This document shows, in pieces, positions 17,936 to 26,358 of a DNA stretch of 64,000 nt. A program made the translations under genes and the position numbers. Within the stretch, counting starts at the first letter, position 1, and each line of letters starts with the position of its first letter. The notes under the pieces are model-generated. The model saw only the letters and a list, made by a program, of their open reading frames with translations. It made no database searches and was not told the origin of the DNA. Origin of the DNA: SR-FBR-E99 sp963732365 (lineage in GTDB: Bacteria; Bacteroidota; Bacteroidia; Bacteroidales; VadinHA17); the NCBI GenBank assembly GCA_963732365.1, contig CAVSZC010000008.1:62001-126000 (forward strand), written 5' to 3'.

Positions 17936-18466
17936 ATGGAACTGAAATCATATGAGAAGCCGTGGCTGCCTGCTCTGAAGGGAGCTTTCCTAATATTATT
18001 CGGGATTATTGCCTTGATGCAGATCATCGGAGGTATCAAGCCCCTGGCGATATTGTTTGCCGTCCTCGTCGGTGCCACAGGAGCGTCACTTATTGCCGCC
18101 GGAGTGCTCTCAGGAAAGTCACGGCTGAAAGGATGGCAAGTGATCACCGGCGCATTGAACCTCGCCTTTGCTGTATCCCTCCTGATGAAGATCGACTCAC
18201 CCAGGGAGGTGATCTTGTGGATAATGCTGGCCTGGATTGTCTTTTACGCCCTGACAGAACTTGTCGAGGCAGGAATACTTGTCAGGAACAGCAATGCCTT
18301 TTTTGCACTGTTTGTCCTCAATGCCCTCCTGACCCTTCTGTTCGGTTATTTCCTTCATCTTGTCATGGGTAACTTCAATCCCCAGAGCGTATTTTATATC
18401 GGGATAATAGCTCTTGTCTTCGGCATTGCGAATATCCTCTCCGCTTATCTGCTGAGCAGGGCGTAA
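17936..18466 (+). CDS. HdeD/DUF308-like multi-pass membrane protein
   Basis: This 176-residue protein has six hydrophobic segments in three pairs (LKGAFLILFGIIALM, LAILFAVLVGATGASLIAAGVL, and so on to FYIGIIALVFGIANILSAYLL), each beginning with a glycine-rich turn. This repeat of helix hairpins with the I-x-FGIxAL pattern is that of the HdeD family of short membrane proteins. HdeD in enterobacteria is linked to acid resistance, but the role in Bacteroidota is not established. It is divergent from the amidohydrolase gene and 52 bases before the next gene. Confidence 0.75.
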   Translation: MELKSYEKPWLPALKGAFLILFGIIALMQIIGGIKPLAILFAVLVGATGASLIAAGVLSGKSRLKGWQVITGALNLAFAVSLLMKIDSPREVILWIMLAWIVFYALTELVEAGILVRNSNAFFALFVLNALLTLLFGYFLHLVMGNFNPQSVFYIGIIALVFGIANILSAYLLSRA

Positions 18467-18518
18467 CGCATCTTAATACAGGCAAAGACTCTCCATTGTT
18501 ATTTGCAACTCTTCCGCG

Positions 18519-19313
18519 ATGAAGATAAAAATTGCGTTGTTTCTCACACTTATCGTGTTCTGCCTCTCTGCCAGGTCACAGCAGCAGCCCGTTGGCAACC
18601 CCGTTTTGAAAGTTCTATCTTTCAATATCTATCACGGGGCAACCATGAAGGGAGACTTTGACCTGCAGGTGATAGCAAAGGTCATTGAAGATGCCGATCC
18701 CGATCTTGTTGCATTGCAGGAGGTTGACTTCAAAGCCCGCAGGGCGAAGAATTATGATCTTGCCACTGAGCTTGGCAGAATGGTGAAGATGGCTCCCCTC
18801 TTTGGAAGGGCGATGTATTACGACGGCGGCGAGTACGGCGAAGCCATCCTGTCAAAATACACATTTATCGAATCCCGGAATATACCCCTTCCATGCACCC
18901 CGGGGAATGAGCCTAGGGCTGCACTCGAGATAACAGCCGTGATTCCGCCGGGTGATACAATAGCCTTTGTCGGAACTCATCTCGACCACCTGAAGGATGA
19001 GACTGACAGGATTGCCCAGGCCGGGAAGATCAATGAGGTTTTTTCTGCAAACAGGTATCCGACGATACTGGCGGGTGACCTGAATGCAGAACCGGGAAGC
19101 CTTCCCATAAATATCCTGGAAATAATATGGGATTCCTCATATGACAGGGCAAGTCCGTCACCGACCTTCCCCTCTGACAATCCCGTTAAGAAGATAGACT
19201 ATGTGATGCACTTCCCGAAAGGGAGGTGGAGGGTTCTTGATTCAAGGGTATTATGTGATTCAGTGGCTTCAGACCACTGTGCATACCTTGTTACATTGGA
19301 GCTAATCAGGTAA
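18519..19313 (+). CDS. secreted endonuclease/exonuclease/phosphatase-fold hydrolase
   Basis: This 264-residue protein with a signal peptide (about 1-20, CLSARSQ) has all blocks of the EEP fold: SFNIYHG, the metal-binding Glu in VALQEVD, GTHLDH, AGDLNAEP and the C-terminal SDHCAYL with the catalytic His. Proteins of this fold are DNases, phosphodiesterases, sphingomyelinases or inositol phosphatases. Export outside the cytoplasm makes a scavenging nuclease or phosphodiesterase likely. Specificity cannot be read from the sequence. Confidence 0.9.
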   Translation: MKIKIALFLTLIVFCLSARSQQQPVGNPVLKVLSFNIYHGATMKGDFDLQVIAKVIEDADPDLVALQEVDFKARRAKNYDLATELGRMVKMAPLFGRAMYYDGGEYGEAILSKYTFIESRNIPLPCTPGNEPRAALEITAVIPPGDTIAFVGTHLDHLKDETDRIAQAGKINEVFSANRYPTILAGDLNAEPGSLPINILEIIWDSSYDRASPSPTFPSDNPVKKIDYVMHFPKGRWRVLDSRVLCDSVASDHCAYLVTLELIR

Positions 19314-19323
19314 ATGCCAGCCC

Positions 19324-20580
19324 TTACTCAAGTTCAGCAAGAGCCTCGACAAACAGGTCAAGCTCTGCGGTTGCTGTATACACATTGGGGGTAATTCTGC
19401 AGCCGTGCACATTGGCGCCGTCAATCGGAGCAGTATAGATCTTATGTTTTTTCCACAGCGTATCACCCAGATCGGCGGGTTTCATCCCTTTAACACCCAC
19501 ATTGGCTATGGCGCATGCTCTTGCCGGGTCTGAGGGGGTATTAAGCATCACGTGAGGCATCTCCCTTACCTTGTTTGTCCAGTAGTTTTGCAGGAACCTC
19601 AGCCTTGCCTCCTTCCTCTCGGCACCCAGAATATTGTAATATTCTATTGCGTCTTCAACAGTCAGGTCAGTATAGACAGGATGGGTGCCGGTATGATTTA
19701 ACCTTCTTATGTCATCGCTCTCCTGAAAAGGGGCTAACAGAGGCCATATCTTGCCTGTATTCTCCTTCTTTACCCATAGCAACCCCGATCCAAGCGGTAC
19801 GCTGAGCCACTTGTGCAGGCTGCTGCCGTAATAATCGCATCCGAGGTCATCAATTTTAAATCTGAAATGGCCGACGGCATGTGCTCCGTCAACCATAACT
19901 TCAACTCCCTTGCTGTGGGCCATGTCACATATTTTTCTGACAGGCAGTATCTGGCCCGTAAGGTTAATGATGTGACATATCATCAGCAGCCTGGTGCGGG
20001 GGGTTATGGCTCCTGCATAGAGTTCAACTATCTCGTCATCGGAAGAAGGGTGATTAGGTACTGAAACTACCTTGTTGACTACTCCGTATCGTTTAGCCAC
20101 CTGCCTGAACATGCTGAGCAGGGAGGGATAATCCTGTTCCGCCATTACTGCCTCATCACCGGCCTTCCAGTCATATCCGCTGATGATTATGTCAAGCGAT
20201 TCCGTGGTGTTGCGTGTGATGACCAGTTCATCGGCAGAGCATCCTGTCAGCTCTGCCAGTTTTGCTGCCATGGCCTTCTTTCTCTCAGACTGAACGGTAC
20301 GCATGTAATATGATCCCTGGTAGTTTATATCCCTTATATGTTCAATAAGCCTTTCCAGAGTCCGTTCAGGCAGGAAATTATAATAGCCGTTTTCAAGGTT
20401 GATCATATCAGGGTTCAGCCTGTAGCCTTTTCGTACTGTCAGCCAGAAATCCTCTTCTGCAGCTAGATCTCCGGCTGGTACTGATGAAACTGAAGCAACA
20501 AGCCCGGCAAATGTTTTCATGCTGATGGCTGTACCGATACCGAGAAGTCCGGCGCTCTTTATGAATAGTCTCTTGTCCAT
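19324..20580 (-). CDS. secreted class V aminotransferase-like PLP enzyme
   Basis: The start is set at the ATG at 20580, where a leader (MDKRLFIKSAGLLGIGTAIS) begins; a longer frame upstream adds an implausible tail. The 418-residue protein has the class V fold: TRNTTESLD, VDGAHAVGHF with Asp231 and His234 for cofactor binding, and SSLHKW with the PLP lysine Lys257. It resembles isopenicillin-N epimerase/cysteine-desulfurase-like proteins. The leader looks like a Tat signal but has KR instead of RR. It ends 11 bases from the convergent EEP gene. Substrate unknown. Confidence 0.88.
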   Translation of the reverse strand: MDKRLFIKSAGLLGIGTAISMKTFAGLVASVSSVPAGDLAAEEDFWLTVRKGYRLNPDMINLENGYYNFLPERTLERLIEHIRDINYQGSYYMRTVQSERKKAMAAKLAELTGCSADELVITRNTTESLDIIISGYDWKAGDEAVMAEQDYPSLLSMFRQVAKRYGVVNKVVSVPNHPSSDDEIVELYAGAITPRTRLLMICHIINLTGQILPVRKICDMAHSKGVEVMVDGAHAVGHFRFKIDDLGCDYYGSSLHKWLSVPLGSGLLWVKKENTGKIWPLLAPFQESDDIRRLNHTGTHPVYTDLTVEDAIEYYNILGAERKEARLRFLQNYWTNKVREMPHVMLNTPSDPARACAIANVGVKGMKPADLGDTLWKKHKIYTAPIDGANVHGCRITPNVYTATAELDLFVEALAELE

Positions 20581-20592
20581 GATTATCTTGTT

Positions 20593-20616
20593 TTTTACCT
20601 TAGATTGAAGGTAAAA
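20593..20616. promoter_or_regulatory. inverted repeat just upstream of the aminotransferase-like gene
   Basis: TTTTACCTT (20593-20601) and AAGGTAAAA (20608-20616) form a perfect 9-bp inverted repeat with a 6-base spacer, 13 bases before the start codon of the leftward gene. It could be an operator or a 5' leader hairpin. No regulator gene is adjacent. Confidence 0.35.
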
Positions 20617-20724
20617 GATAGAAATATTTGTTGAAATACCGATACAATTACCGTTCAATCTTGAAGACGGGATCTACCTTGCAGTCATGAGGCCTGTAAG
20701 AGGGTGACCGGGACGAAAAAAAAA

Positions 20725-20755
20725 TTGACATCAGGCTTCCCCGATTGTAACTTTA
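20725..20755 (+). promoter_or_regulatory. candidate Bacteroidota promoter
   Basis: TTG at 20725-20727, 20 bases, then TAACTTTA at 20748-20755. This is one base away from the TAnnTTTG -7 consensus. It lies 29 bases before the ATG at 20785 and favours that start over upstream ones. Confidence 0.55.
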
Positions 20756-20784
20756 CTAAATTAACCCGTCAAAATTTGGGTCTG

Positions 20785-21264
20785 ATGAAAAGAATAATTA
20801 TTGTTATGTCTGCCCTGATTTTCATTTCAGCCGATGCGTGCTCGCAGTGGTATGTTAAAAAGTACGATGTGCAGGACATAAGCCTTCTCAATGAGCAGCA
20901 GCTTGAAGAATCATTGCATAATGCCAGGAACAATGTATACACTTCACTTCTTGTAACGGGAGTGGGTGGCGTGGTTGTACTGCTCGCGGAGGTGTTCCCA
21001 TATGAAGAGACAGAGGAGAGTACATTTGTCGAGCAACTTCTTGGGGAGAAGAATGTCAATAATCTTTATATAGCCGGAGGGGTGGCAATTGCTGCAGGGG
21101 GACTTGTTGCAGCCATAACCTACCTTGCAAGGATGGGGACCATCAGGTCAGAGCTGGAGGAGCCATTTTCTTATTCGGGCTCTTTCAGCCTTGAGCCGGC
21201 TATATTCATTGAAAGATCTTCGAATAATATTCTGCCGGGACTTACAATGACTTTCAGATTTTGA
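20785..21264 (+). CDS. hypothetical exported protein with central membrane segments
   Basis: The ATG at 20785 follows a promoter-like site and opens a signal peptide (MKRIIIVMSALIFISADACSQ). The 159-residue product then has two hydrophobic stretches (TSLLVTGVGGVVVLLAEVF and LYIAGGVAIAAGGLVAAITYL) flanked by charged segments. The last 25 residues end in a beta-like LPGLTMTFRF. I recognise no family. Its 3' end overlaps the convergent NTF2-like gene by 11 bases. Confidence 0.65.
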   Translation: MKRIIIVMSALIFISADACSQWYVKKYDVQDISLLNEQQLEESLHNARNNVYTSLLVTGVGGVVVLLAEVFPYEETEESTFVEQLLGEKNVNNLYIAGGVAIAAGGLVAAITYLARMGTIRSELEEPFSYSGSFSLEPAIFIERSSNNILPGLTMTFRF

Positions 21265-21727
21265 CGTCAGAATGATCGCTTATGATAAGCCATTTGCCTT
21301 TTATTTTTTGCAGCACCAGGGAAAAATTACCTTCAGCATCTCCGACAGTTCGCGTAAGATGATACTTCCCGATCAGAAAGACTGTCTTTTTGTCTATCAG
21401 GCTGATATCAAGAATATCGAATTTAAGCTTTCCCGCTGAAGCAGTATCAGAATAGTTTCTTTTATAGTTGTCCAGTACTTGCTGCCACCCGTATGTCGGA
21501 CCATTTCTCCCGATGAAAACCAGCCTCGGCGAATTCCAGTATGCCTCCATGAAACTGTCTAAGTCACCCCTGTTCCATGCATCCTGCTGCATCTGAAAGA
21601 GGGCACGTATGGCAACTTCATCATTTTCTGAGAGTCTCTTCTGTGCACCTGCGGGCACTGTAAACAGTATTGCCAGAATACACATGGGCAGAATCCGGAT
21701 TCGGCTGTATGCAATTTGCTCTTTCAA
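21254..21727 (-). CDS. exported NTF2-like (DUF4440/SnoaL-type) protein
   Basis: The longest frame opens with TTG at 21727 (157 residues); an ATG at 21685 is an alternative that still leaves a short hydrophobic leader (MCILAILFTVPAGAQ). The mature part begins with a helix (DEVAIRALFQMQQDAWNRGDLDSFMEAYW) and ends in a sheet (VFLIGKYHLTRT, FSLVLQKIKGKWLIISDHSD), the cone fold of the NTF2 superfamily, DUF4440 branch. Such proteins bind small ligands or are enzymes; no active-site residues are certain. A similar fold is encoded by the gene at 21983, which points to related roles. Confidence 0.8.
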   Translation of the reverse strand: MKEQIAYSRIRILPMCILAILFTVPAGAQKRLSENDEVAIRALFQMQQDAWNRGDLDSFMEAYWNSPRLVFIGRNGPTYGWQQVLDNYKRNYSDTASAGKLKFDILDISLIDKKTVFLIGKYHLTRTVGDAEGNFSLVLQKIKGKWLIISDHSDVKI

Positions 21728-21795
21728 TTAAGCTTCTTGGTTTGTTTGACAATATAGACAATTACTGTAAACAGGATTATAGCTAATGTTATCAT
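21724..21795 (-). CDS. possible 23-residue membrane peptide
   Basis: An ATG at 21795 opens a 23-codon frame whose TGA overlaps the TTG start of the NTF2-like gene. It encodes a hydrophobic helix (MITLAIILFTVIVYIV) with a basic tail (KQTKKLN). The overlap would couple translation of the two. It may equally be a chance frame. Confidence 0.25.
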   Translation of the reverse strand: MITLAIILFTVIVYIVKQTKKLN

Positions 21796-21911
21796 TGTTT
21801 TTCCGGTTAATGACTTTCGGCCATTACCCTGCAAAAATCGTGCCCTGCATATGCAGACCAAAATGCAGTATAAATATTATTGCTTAATGTCAGACGTATA
21901 TGCAAATAAAA

Positions 21912-21942
21912 TTGACTTGGCCATCTGAAAAGACTAGCTTTG
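21912..21942 (+). promoter_or_regulatory. Bacteroidota promoter for the NTF2-like lipoprotein
   Basis: TTG at 21912-21914, 20 bases, then TAGCTTTG at 21935-21942, an exact TAnnTTTG match. The ATG of the downstream gene is 40 bases further on. Confidence 0.65.
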
Positions 21943-21982
21943 ATATAATGTTCACTTTTAGATCTAACCAATAATCTGATCC

Positions 21983-22498
21983 ATGAAAAAAAATGCAGTT
22001 TTGTTATTAGTATGCTTACTTTTTATGACAGCCGTGTCATGTCAGAAAAAAGTTGACGTTCAAAAAGAGAAAGAAGCTATAATGGCAGTTATCACCGCAG
22101 AGTCTGAAACTGCCCGAACTGGCGATGTGGCCGGATTGACCTCATGCTATGTACAGGATGAGTATAACACACGTTTTATGCTTGGGAAGGAGAGTTATCA
22201 GATCATAACCGGATGGGACAAGCTGGGCCCTTTCTTTGAACAGTTTAAGGCAAACGCTGAGGGAGACAACAGTTCCATGAGCTTTACCAAAGAGAATGCG
22301 GTGATTAAGGTAATGGGAAATACAGCATGGGTCATATGTGATAATAACTGGAAGGTTATGAGCGGGGAGGGGGAGATCAGGGTCGAAAGCATTCAGATTA
22401 CTTTCATGGAGAAACCTGAGGGAGAATGGAAAATATCATTTGCAGCCTGGATTCCAAAACCGGTTCCCGCTGTTGAGGAAACACCAGCGAATCAATGA
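21983..22498 (+). CDS. NTF2-like (SnoaL-type) lipoprotein
   Basis: This 171-residue lipoprotein (MTAVSC, Cys20) has an N-terminal helix (KEKEAIMAVITAESETARTGDVAGLTSCY) and a C-terminal sheet (TAWVICDNNWKV, IQITFMEKPEGEWKISFAAW) as in the NTF2/SnoaL superfamily. The tail is proline-rich. It has its own promoter and a strong terminator, so it is a single-gene unit. Function unknown; it may bind a small ligand in the periplasm. Confidence 0.82.
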   Translation: MKKNAVLLLVCLLFMTAVSCQKKVDVQKEKEAIMAVITAESETARTGDVAGLTSCYVQDEYNTRFMLGKESYQIITGWDKLGPFFEQFKANAEGDNSSMSFTKENAVIKVMGNTAWVICDNNWKVMSGEGEIRVESIQITFMEKPEGEWKISFAAWIPKPVPAVEETPANQ

Positions 22499-22507
22499 CA
22501 AATCCTA

Positions 22508-22536
22508 AGCCTCCTGAAAACTTCAGGAGGCTTTAA
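22508..22536 (+). terminator. intrinsic terminator after the NTF2-like lipoprotein gene
   Basis: AGCCTCCTGAA (22508-22518) pairs perfectly with TTCAGGAGGCT (22522-22532) around a 3-base loop, followed by TTTAAT. It begins 10 bases after the stop codon. Confidence 0.85.
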
Positions 22537-22587
22537 TACCTGTTGATACATTTACCAAATGAAGCCTGTATTACTGCAAGTGGTATG

Positions 22588-22985
22588 CTATTTTCCCTTG
22601 ACTACAGTGAGATTACCATCCCACTTATGTTCCATAACAGCCGGATCTGTTTCGGAGACATGACAGACAATATTTAAGGCTCCCGAGCAATAGTCAAATT
22701 TTCCTCTGCCAACCAAATCAAAGATCTCGTTCAGATCTGCCTTATCGTACGGAAATTCATTGTTGAGGGTAGTGGATGCCGTATTATTACCCCAAAGGTA
22801 AAGTTTGTCTCCGTAAGGGTTTTGTCGAATTTAGCTGTAAATTCTGCAGCGATGTGAATCTCGGATGTTACTACTGCTGGTTGAGGCGTGTACTTCTGAG
22901 GAGAGGGGTATATCCTGTCATCCTCTCAACCAACAACCATCACGAGACACGTAATTGCCACAAGGGACTTAACAAGTGTTTTCAT
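22588..22985 (-). pseudogene. decayed lipoprotein gene (nonsense codon in lipobox plus frameshift)
   Basis: Read leftward from ATG at 22985, the frame encodes a lipoprotein signal (MKTLVKSLVAITCLVMVVG) and then TGA exactly where the lipobox Cys is expected, followed by EDDRIYPSP. The frame continues through AAEFTAKFDKTLTET. A shift of frame near 22810 is then needed to read GDKLYLWGNNTASTT and onward to HKWDGNLTVVKGK and a TAG at 22588. The joined product would be about 130 residues, a small periplasmic beta-rich lipoprotein. Two independent lesions make it a pseudogene. No family is recognised. Confidence 0.7.
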
Positions 22986-23117
22986 AGTTATTGGATTTTA
23001 GTAAGAATCTAGTCAAATACAAAGTTCGACTAGTATTTACTAAGTCATCTTGCTGTTTGTCTCAAGGATTTTGCTGTGCGTACCAAAATCAGAAGCCGCG
23101 GATTATAGTCATCGGCA

Positions 23118-23303
23118 TCAGTTTTGGGTGCAGATAAAATCCATGGCCTCCCATATGTCTCTCGCCGACTCCGAGCAGGCTTCAAGAATGTCACCCGTGG
23201 CATTAACGCATGTCCAGCAAGGTTCTTCGCAAGCGGTAAAACTTAGCATATAAAGAAAGAGAAAGACAACGATGACTTTTGATAGGATCTTTTTTGTCTT
23301 CAT
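23118..23303 (-). CDS. small Cys-rich lipoprotein A
   Basis: The ATG at 23303 begins a 61-residue product: signal peptide with lipobox (LSFTAC), then a 37-residue mature part with four further cysteines, CEEPCWTC early, then two more spaced about 10 and 14 residues apart. It shares the pattern C-W-x-C-x(10-12)-C-x14-C and the LxLxMLSFxxC signal with the next gene on the left flank of 23600, so the two are tandem paralogues. The spacing suggests two disulfides or a metal site. I know of no named family. Confidence 0.65.
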   Translation of the reverse strand: MKTKKILSKVIVVFLFLYMLSFTACEEPCWTCVNATGDILEACSESARDIWEAMDFICTQN

Positions 23304-23408
23304 GGTTGTCATGATTTATTGCTGTCTTAACCACAAAGTTACACAAGTTAATGCCGAATTCAAGTTATTTAAAGCTGATTTCCGGAGGCAGACAACATGA
23401 ACATGCTT

Positions 23409-23600
23409 TCAATTGCAATTATAACCGTAAGACTCCCACTTGACTTTGGCCGCTGAGTTGCATACCTCAAACCTGTCTGAGGGATCAATTGGGTTCTCGC
23501 ATACCCAGCAAATGTTGGCATCTGCGCAGGAAGCAAAGCTTAACATCAGAAGCAAGAGAATGAGATGAATAACTTTCAAAGAGACTTTAGAGGGTTTCAT
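23409..23600 (-). CDS. small Cys-rich lipoprotein B (paralogue of A)
   Basis: The start is the ATG at 23600, which opens the signal peptide (MKPSKVSLKVIHL... LSFASC); an upstream in-frame ATG would add 17 hydrophilic residues. The mature 39 residues contain ICWVC, then EVC, then a terminal YNCN, matching protein A in the order and spacing of four cysteines and in the W before the second one. It is transcribed first, 105 bases upstream of paralogue A. Secreted small Cys-rich proteins may be surface ligands, toxins or metal-binding proteins; nothing here decides between these. Confidence 0.65.
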   Translation of the reverse strand: MKPSKVSLKVIHLILLLLMLSFASCADANICWVCENPIDPSDRFEVCNSAAKVKWESYGYNCN

Positions 23601-23694
23601 AAACAGCGTCATTTGCCGTCTCAAATATACAAATGTTATATCAGTCAGCACAAGGGTCAGGTTTCTTGCTGCCCGAAGTTTTTTGGGTCTGATG

Positions 23695-23763
23695 TCCCGA
23701 CGCCCTCCGTGGTCGGGATTTCAGAGCTGCGCTCTTCAATCTGAGGGTCTCAGGTCTTTGCGC
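23695..23763. repeat. intergenic repeat: 7-bp hairpin plus GGGTCTCAGGTCT tract
   Basis: TCCCGAC (23695-23701) pairs with GTCGGGA (23712-23718). The stretch GGGTCTCAGGTCTTTGCGC (23745-23763) is a degenerate copy of the repeat found at 27911 and 28703. The remainder of the 290-base gap holds nothing I recognise. Confidence 0.5.
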
Positions 23764-23891
23764 ATCAGCTCCCCAGTCCTCTGTCCCTTGCTAATAATTT
23801 TCCCGGCACGTAGAGAAAATCAGACGAAAAACAGGATATTAGTCGTGGCAAATGATATGACAAGGAAACTTCAAAACTAAAACCGGGGAAA

Positions 23892-26321
23892 ATGTATTAC
23901 GGCATGGTTTCAAAATGGATAGTTGCTTTTTCTTCGCTTCTGATTCTTCCTTTCCTGACTGCTTTCGCGGAAGGTTATAGCGGGTATGTATACGTTGATC
24001 TGAATAAGAACAGTACGAGGGAGATCAGTGAGAAAGGGGTTGCGGGGGTTGCTGTTTCGGATGGACTGAATGTGGTTCTGACAGACAGTGATGGACAATA
24101 CAGGTTACCCGGAACCGCTAAAACCCGGTTTATTTATATTACTGTTCCCTCAGGTTACAGACCGGTCGGCAGATTTTACATCAGAATCAACGGACCGGCC
24201 ACAGATTATGATTTTGGACTGACTTCCTTTCCACAAACAAAGAGCAGGAATATACGCTTTATCCAGCTTGCAGATACTGAAACAGGCGAGGACTTTGGAT
24301 GGATAGGCCCCATCAGGGATTATGCCGCCAACGAGGGGGTCGGTTTTATAGTTCATACAGGGGATATCTGCTATGAGAGGGGTCTGAATTTTCACGGAAG
24401 CAATGTCACATCTGAAACCATGGGCGTGCCGGTCTATTATTGTGTCGGTAATCACGACCTGGTAAAGGGCAACTATGGTGAAGAGCTGTTTGAGAAGAAT
24501 TTTGGACCGGTATATTATTCATTTGATGCCGGAAATACTCATTTTATCGTCACCCCGATGCTGACAGGCGACGTCCGGCCATCATATACCAAAGAAGATG
24601 TATACAGATGGATGAAGAATGACCTCCAAATGGTCGGTCCCTCCAAAAACGTCGTGGTCTTTAATCACAACCTGCTCACGATGAATGAAGAGTTCATTTA
24701 CGGAATAAGCGAGCAGGAACAGATCAATTTAAATGAACACAATCTTAAGGCCTGGATTTATGGACACTGGCACTCCAATTACATGATACGCCACGGGAAT
24801 TCCGGGATCATATCTTTTTGTTCTGCCCCTCCGAACAAAGGGGGAATCGACCATTCGCCTGAGAATTTTGTAGTATATGAGATCAGCGGGGAAGGGAATC
24901 TGTCAGTGCGTCCCAGGTACAATTATCTCAGTAATCATCTTGTGCCGGTTAGTCCAACCTCCGGCCATTGCGCAATAGATTCATCCAACCAGCTTATAAT
25001 ATCAGTAAATGCCTATTCAACCAGTTCTCCGACGGCTGGAATTGAGTACCGGATTGAAGGGATGAAGGAGTGGGTTGCTCTCACCCGGCAATCCGACTGG
25101 AACTATGCAGGGAAATACCCGGCAGCCAAACTGAATAAAGGCATTCATTACAGGATAAGCTTCAGGGCGGAGCTGAAAAACGGAGACATTTTTACGACGA
25201 TGGAAAATTTTGTCATCCCGGATCCACATGCAACAGAAAAGAATGCGGGTGATTTTCAGGACGATTTTATGAAGCTGAAATGGGTTGTCAATGCAGGTTC
25301 TGCCATTGGAATGTGCTCACCCCTGTTTTCCGGCGGGCAATTATATGTTGCTTCGATTGATGATTACGGACAGGGGAATAATATCATTGCCTGCGACGTT
25401 ACCACGGGAGAGCTTCGCTGGAAGTTCAAAACAGAAAGCCCGGTAAAAAACAGCATCTTAATTGAAAATGATCACCTGCTCGCAACCGATGAGGGAGGCA
25501 TTGCCTACGCAATAAACATCAATACGGGAGAGCTTGCATGGGAAAGGGATCTGGGAATTAAGAATGTGCCTCTGCTTGTTACAGGTGGTGCAGTACATAA
25601 TGGTATCTATTATACCGGCTTCGGGAATTATCTGTCAGCACTGGATTGCAGGGACGGAAGATTATTATGGAAAAACGACAGTTGGAACGGGGGAGAGGGA
25701 ACAACATCCAACATGATTATTTGCGGAAACACACTGATAGCAGGGTCGAACTGGCGGGCACTGTACGGGCATGACCTGGAGACCGGAGCCAAAAAGTGGG
25801 AGGTCAGCAGCGACGGTATACGTTTTCGTAACGGTACAGCCTCATGGGTTGATGATACACTGTTCCTTGCTGCAGAGAGGGCGATAGTTAAAATGGATCC
25901 CTCGTCGGGTTCGGTATATTCTGTTCATCCTGTACCATATGATTTACAGGTGGCTTCAACCCTCCTTGTTACCAGTCAGATGATCGTAACAGGCACATCC
26001 GCCGAGGGACTCGTAGCTTATGACCGGTATTCGATGAAAGAAATATGGAAAGTAAAAACCGGGCCTTCTTTGGTATACACAGCACCCTATTCAAAGCCAT
26101 ATGCCTCCACTGTTGAGACGTCACCTGTGCTGATCGATGAAATGATCGTATTCGGTGCGTCAGACGGCTTTCTCTATGCCGTTGCTCAGGAAAGCGGAAG
26201 GGTAATTGCCAAAATCAACCTGGGCGCCCCTCTCCTTACCAGGGTTTGCGTTGCAGGCAACGTCATGTTTGCGGGTGATTTTTCCGGAAATATTTCCTGC
26301 TTCTCTGTTCAGAAGAAGTGA
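23892..26321 (+). CDS. exported calcineurin-like phosphoesterase fused to a PQQ-type beta-propeller
   Basis: This 809-residue protein starts with a signal peptide (about 1-27, FLTAFA). Residues 28-112 form an SdrD-B-like beta domain typical of the N-terminus of exported metallophosphoesterases (GYVYVDLNKNSTREI). The phosphoesterase domain has HTGD (Asp158), GNHD (186-189), NHNLL and GHWHSN, but the first motif reads ADTE rather than DxH, so one metal ligand is changed to Glu130. From about 455 to the end, repeated blades of the PQQ/BamB type occur (CDVTTGELRWKFKTES, ININTGELAWERDLG, LDCRDGRLLWKND). A catalytic head with a propeller for substrate or partner binding is inferred. Substrate unknown. 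Confidence 0.9.
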   Translation: MYYGMVSKWIVAFSSLLILPFLTAFAEGYSGYVYVDLNKNSTREISEKGVAGVAVSDGLNVVLTDSDGQYRLPGTAKTRFIYITVPSGYRPVGRFYIRINGPATDYDFGLTSFPQTKSRNIRFIQLADTETGEDFGWIGPIRDYAANEGVGFIVHTGDICYERGLNFHGSNVTSETMGVPVYYCVGNHDLVKGNYGEELFEKNFGPVYYSFDAGNTHFIVTPMLTGDVRPSYTKEDVYRWMKNDLQMVGPSKNVVVFNHNLLTMNEEFIYGISEQEQINLNEHNLKAWIYGHWHSNYMIRHGNSGIISFCSAPPNKGGIDHSPENFVVYEISGEGNLSVRPRYNYLSNHLVPVSPTSGHCAIDSSNQLIISVNAYSTSSPTAGIEYRIEGMKEWVALTRQSDWNYAGKYPAAKLNKGIHYRISFRAELKNGDIFTTMENFVIPDPHATEKNAGDFQDDFMKLKWVVNAGSAIGMCSPLFSGGQLYVASIDDYGQGNNIIACDVTTGELRWKFKTESPVKNSILIENDHLLATDEGGIAYAININTGELAWERDLGIKNVPLLVTGGAVHNGIYYTGFGNYLSALDCRDGRLLWKNDSWNGGEGTTSNMIICGNTLIAGSNWRALYGHDLETGAKKWEVSSDGIRFRNGTASWVDDTLFLAAERAIVKMDPSSGSVYSVHPVPYDLQVASTLLVTSQMIVTGTSAEGLVAYDRYSMKEIWKVKTGPSLVYTAPYSKPYASTVETSPVLIDEMIVFGASDGFLYAVAQESGRVIAKINLGAPLLTRVCVAGNVMFAGDFSGNISCFSVQKK

Positions 26322-26358
26322 CCTATGGGGTAATAAGGGTGTGGTGATATAACCCAGG

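Noticed and set aside
22776..23012. Rightward frame of 78 codons
   Set aside because: It is antisense to the lipoprotein pseudogene, whose signal peptide and downstream frame make better sense.
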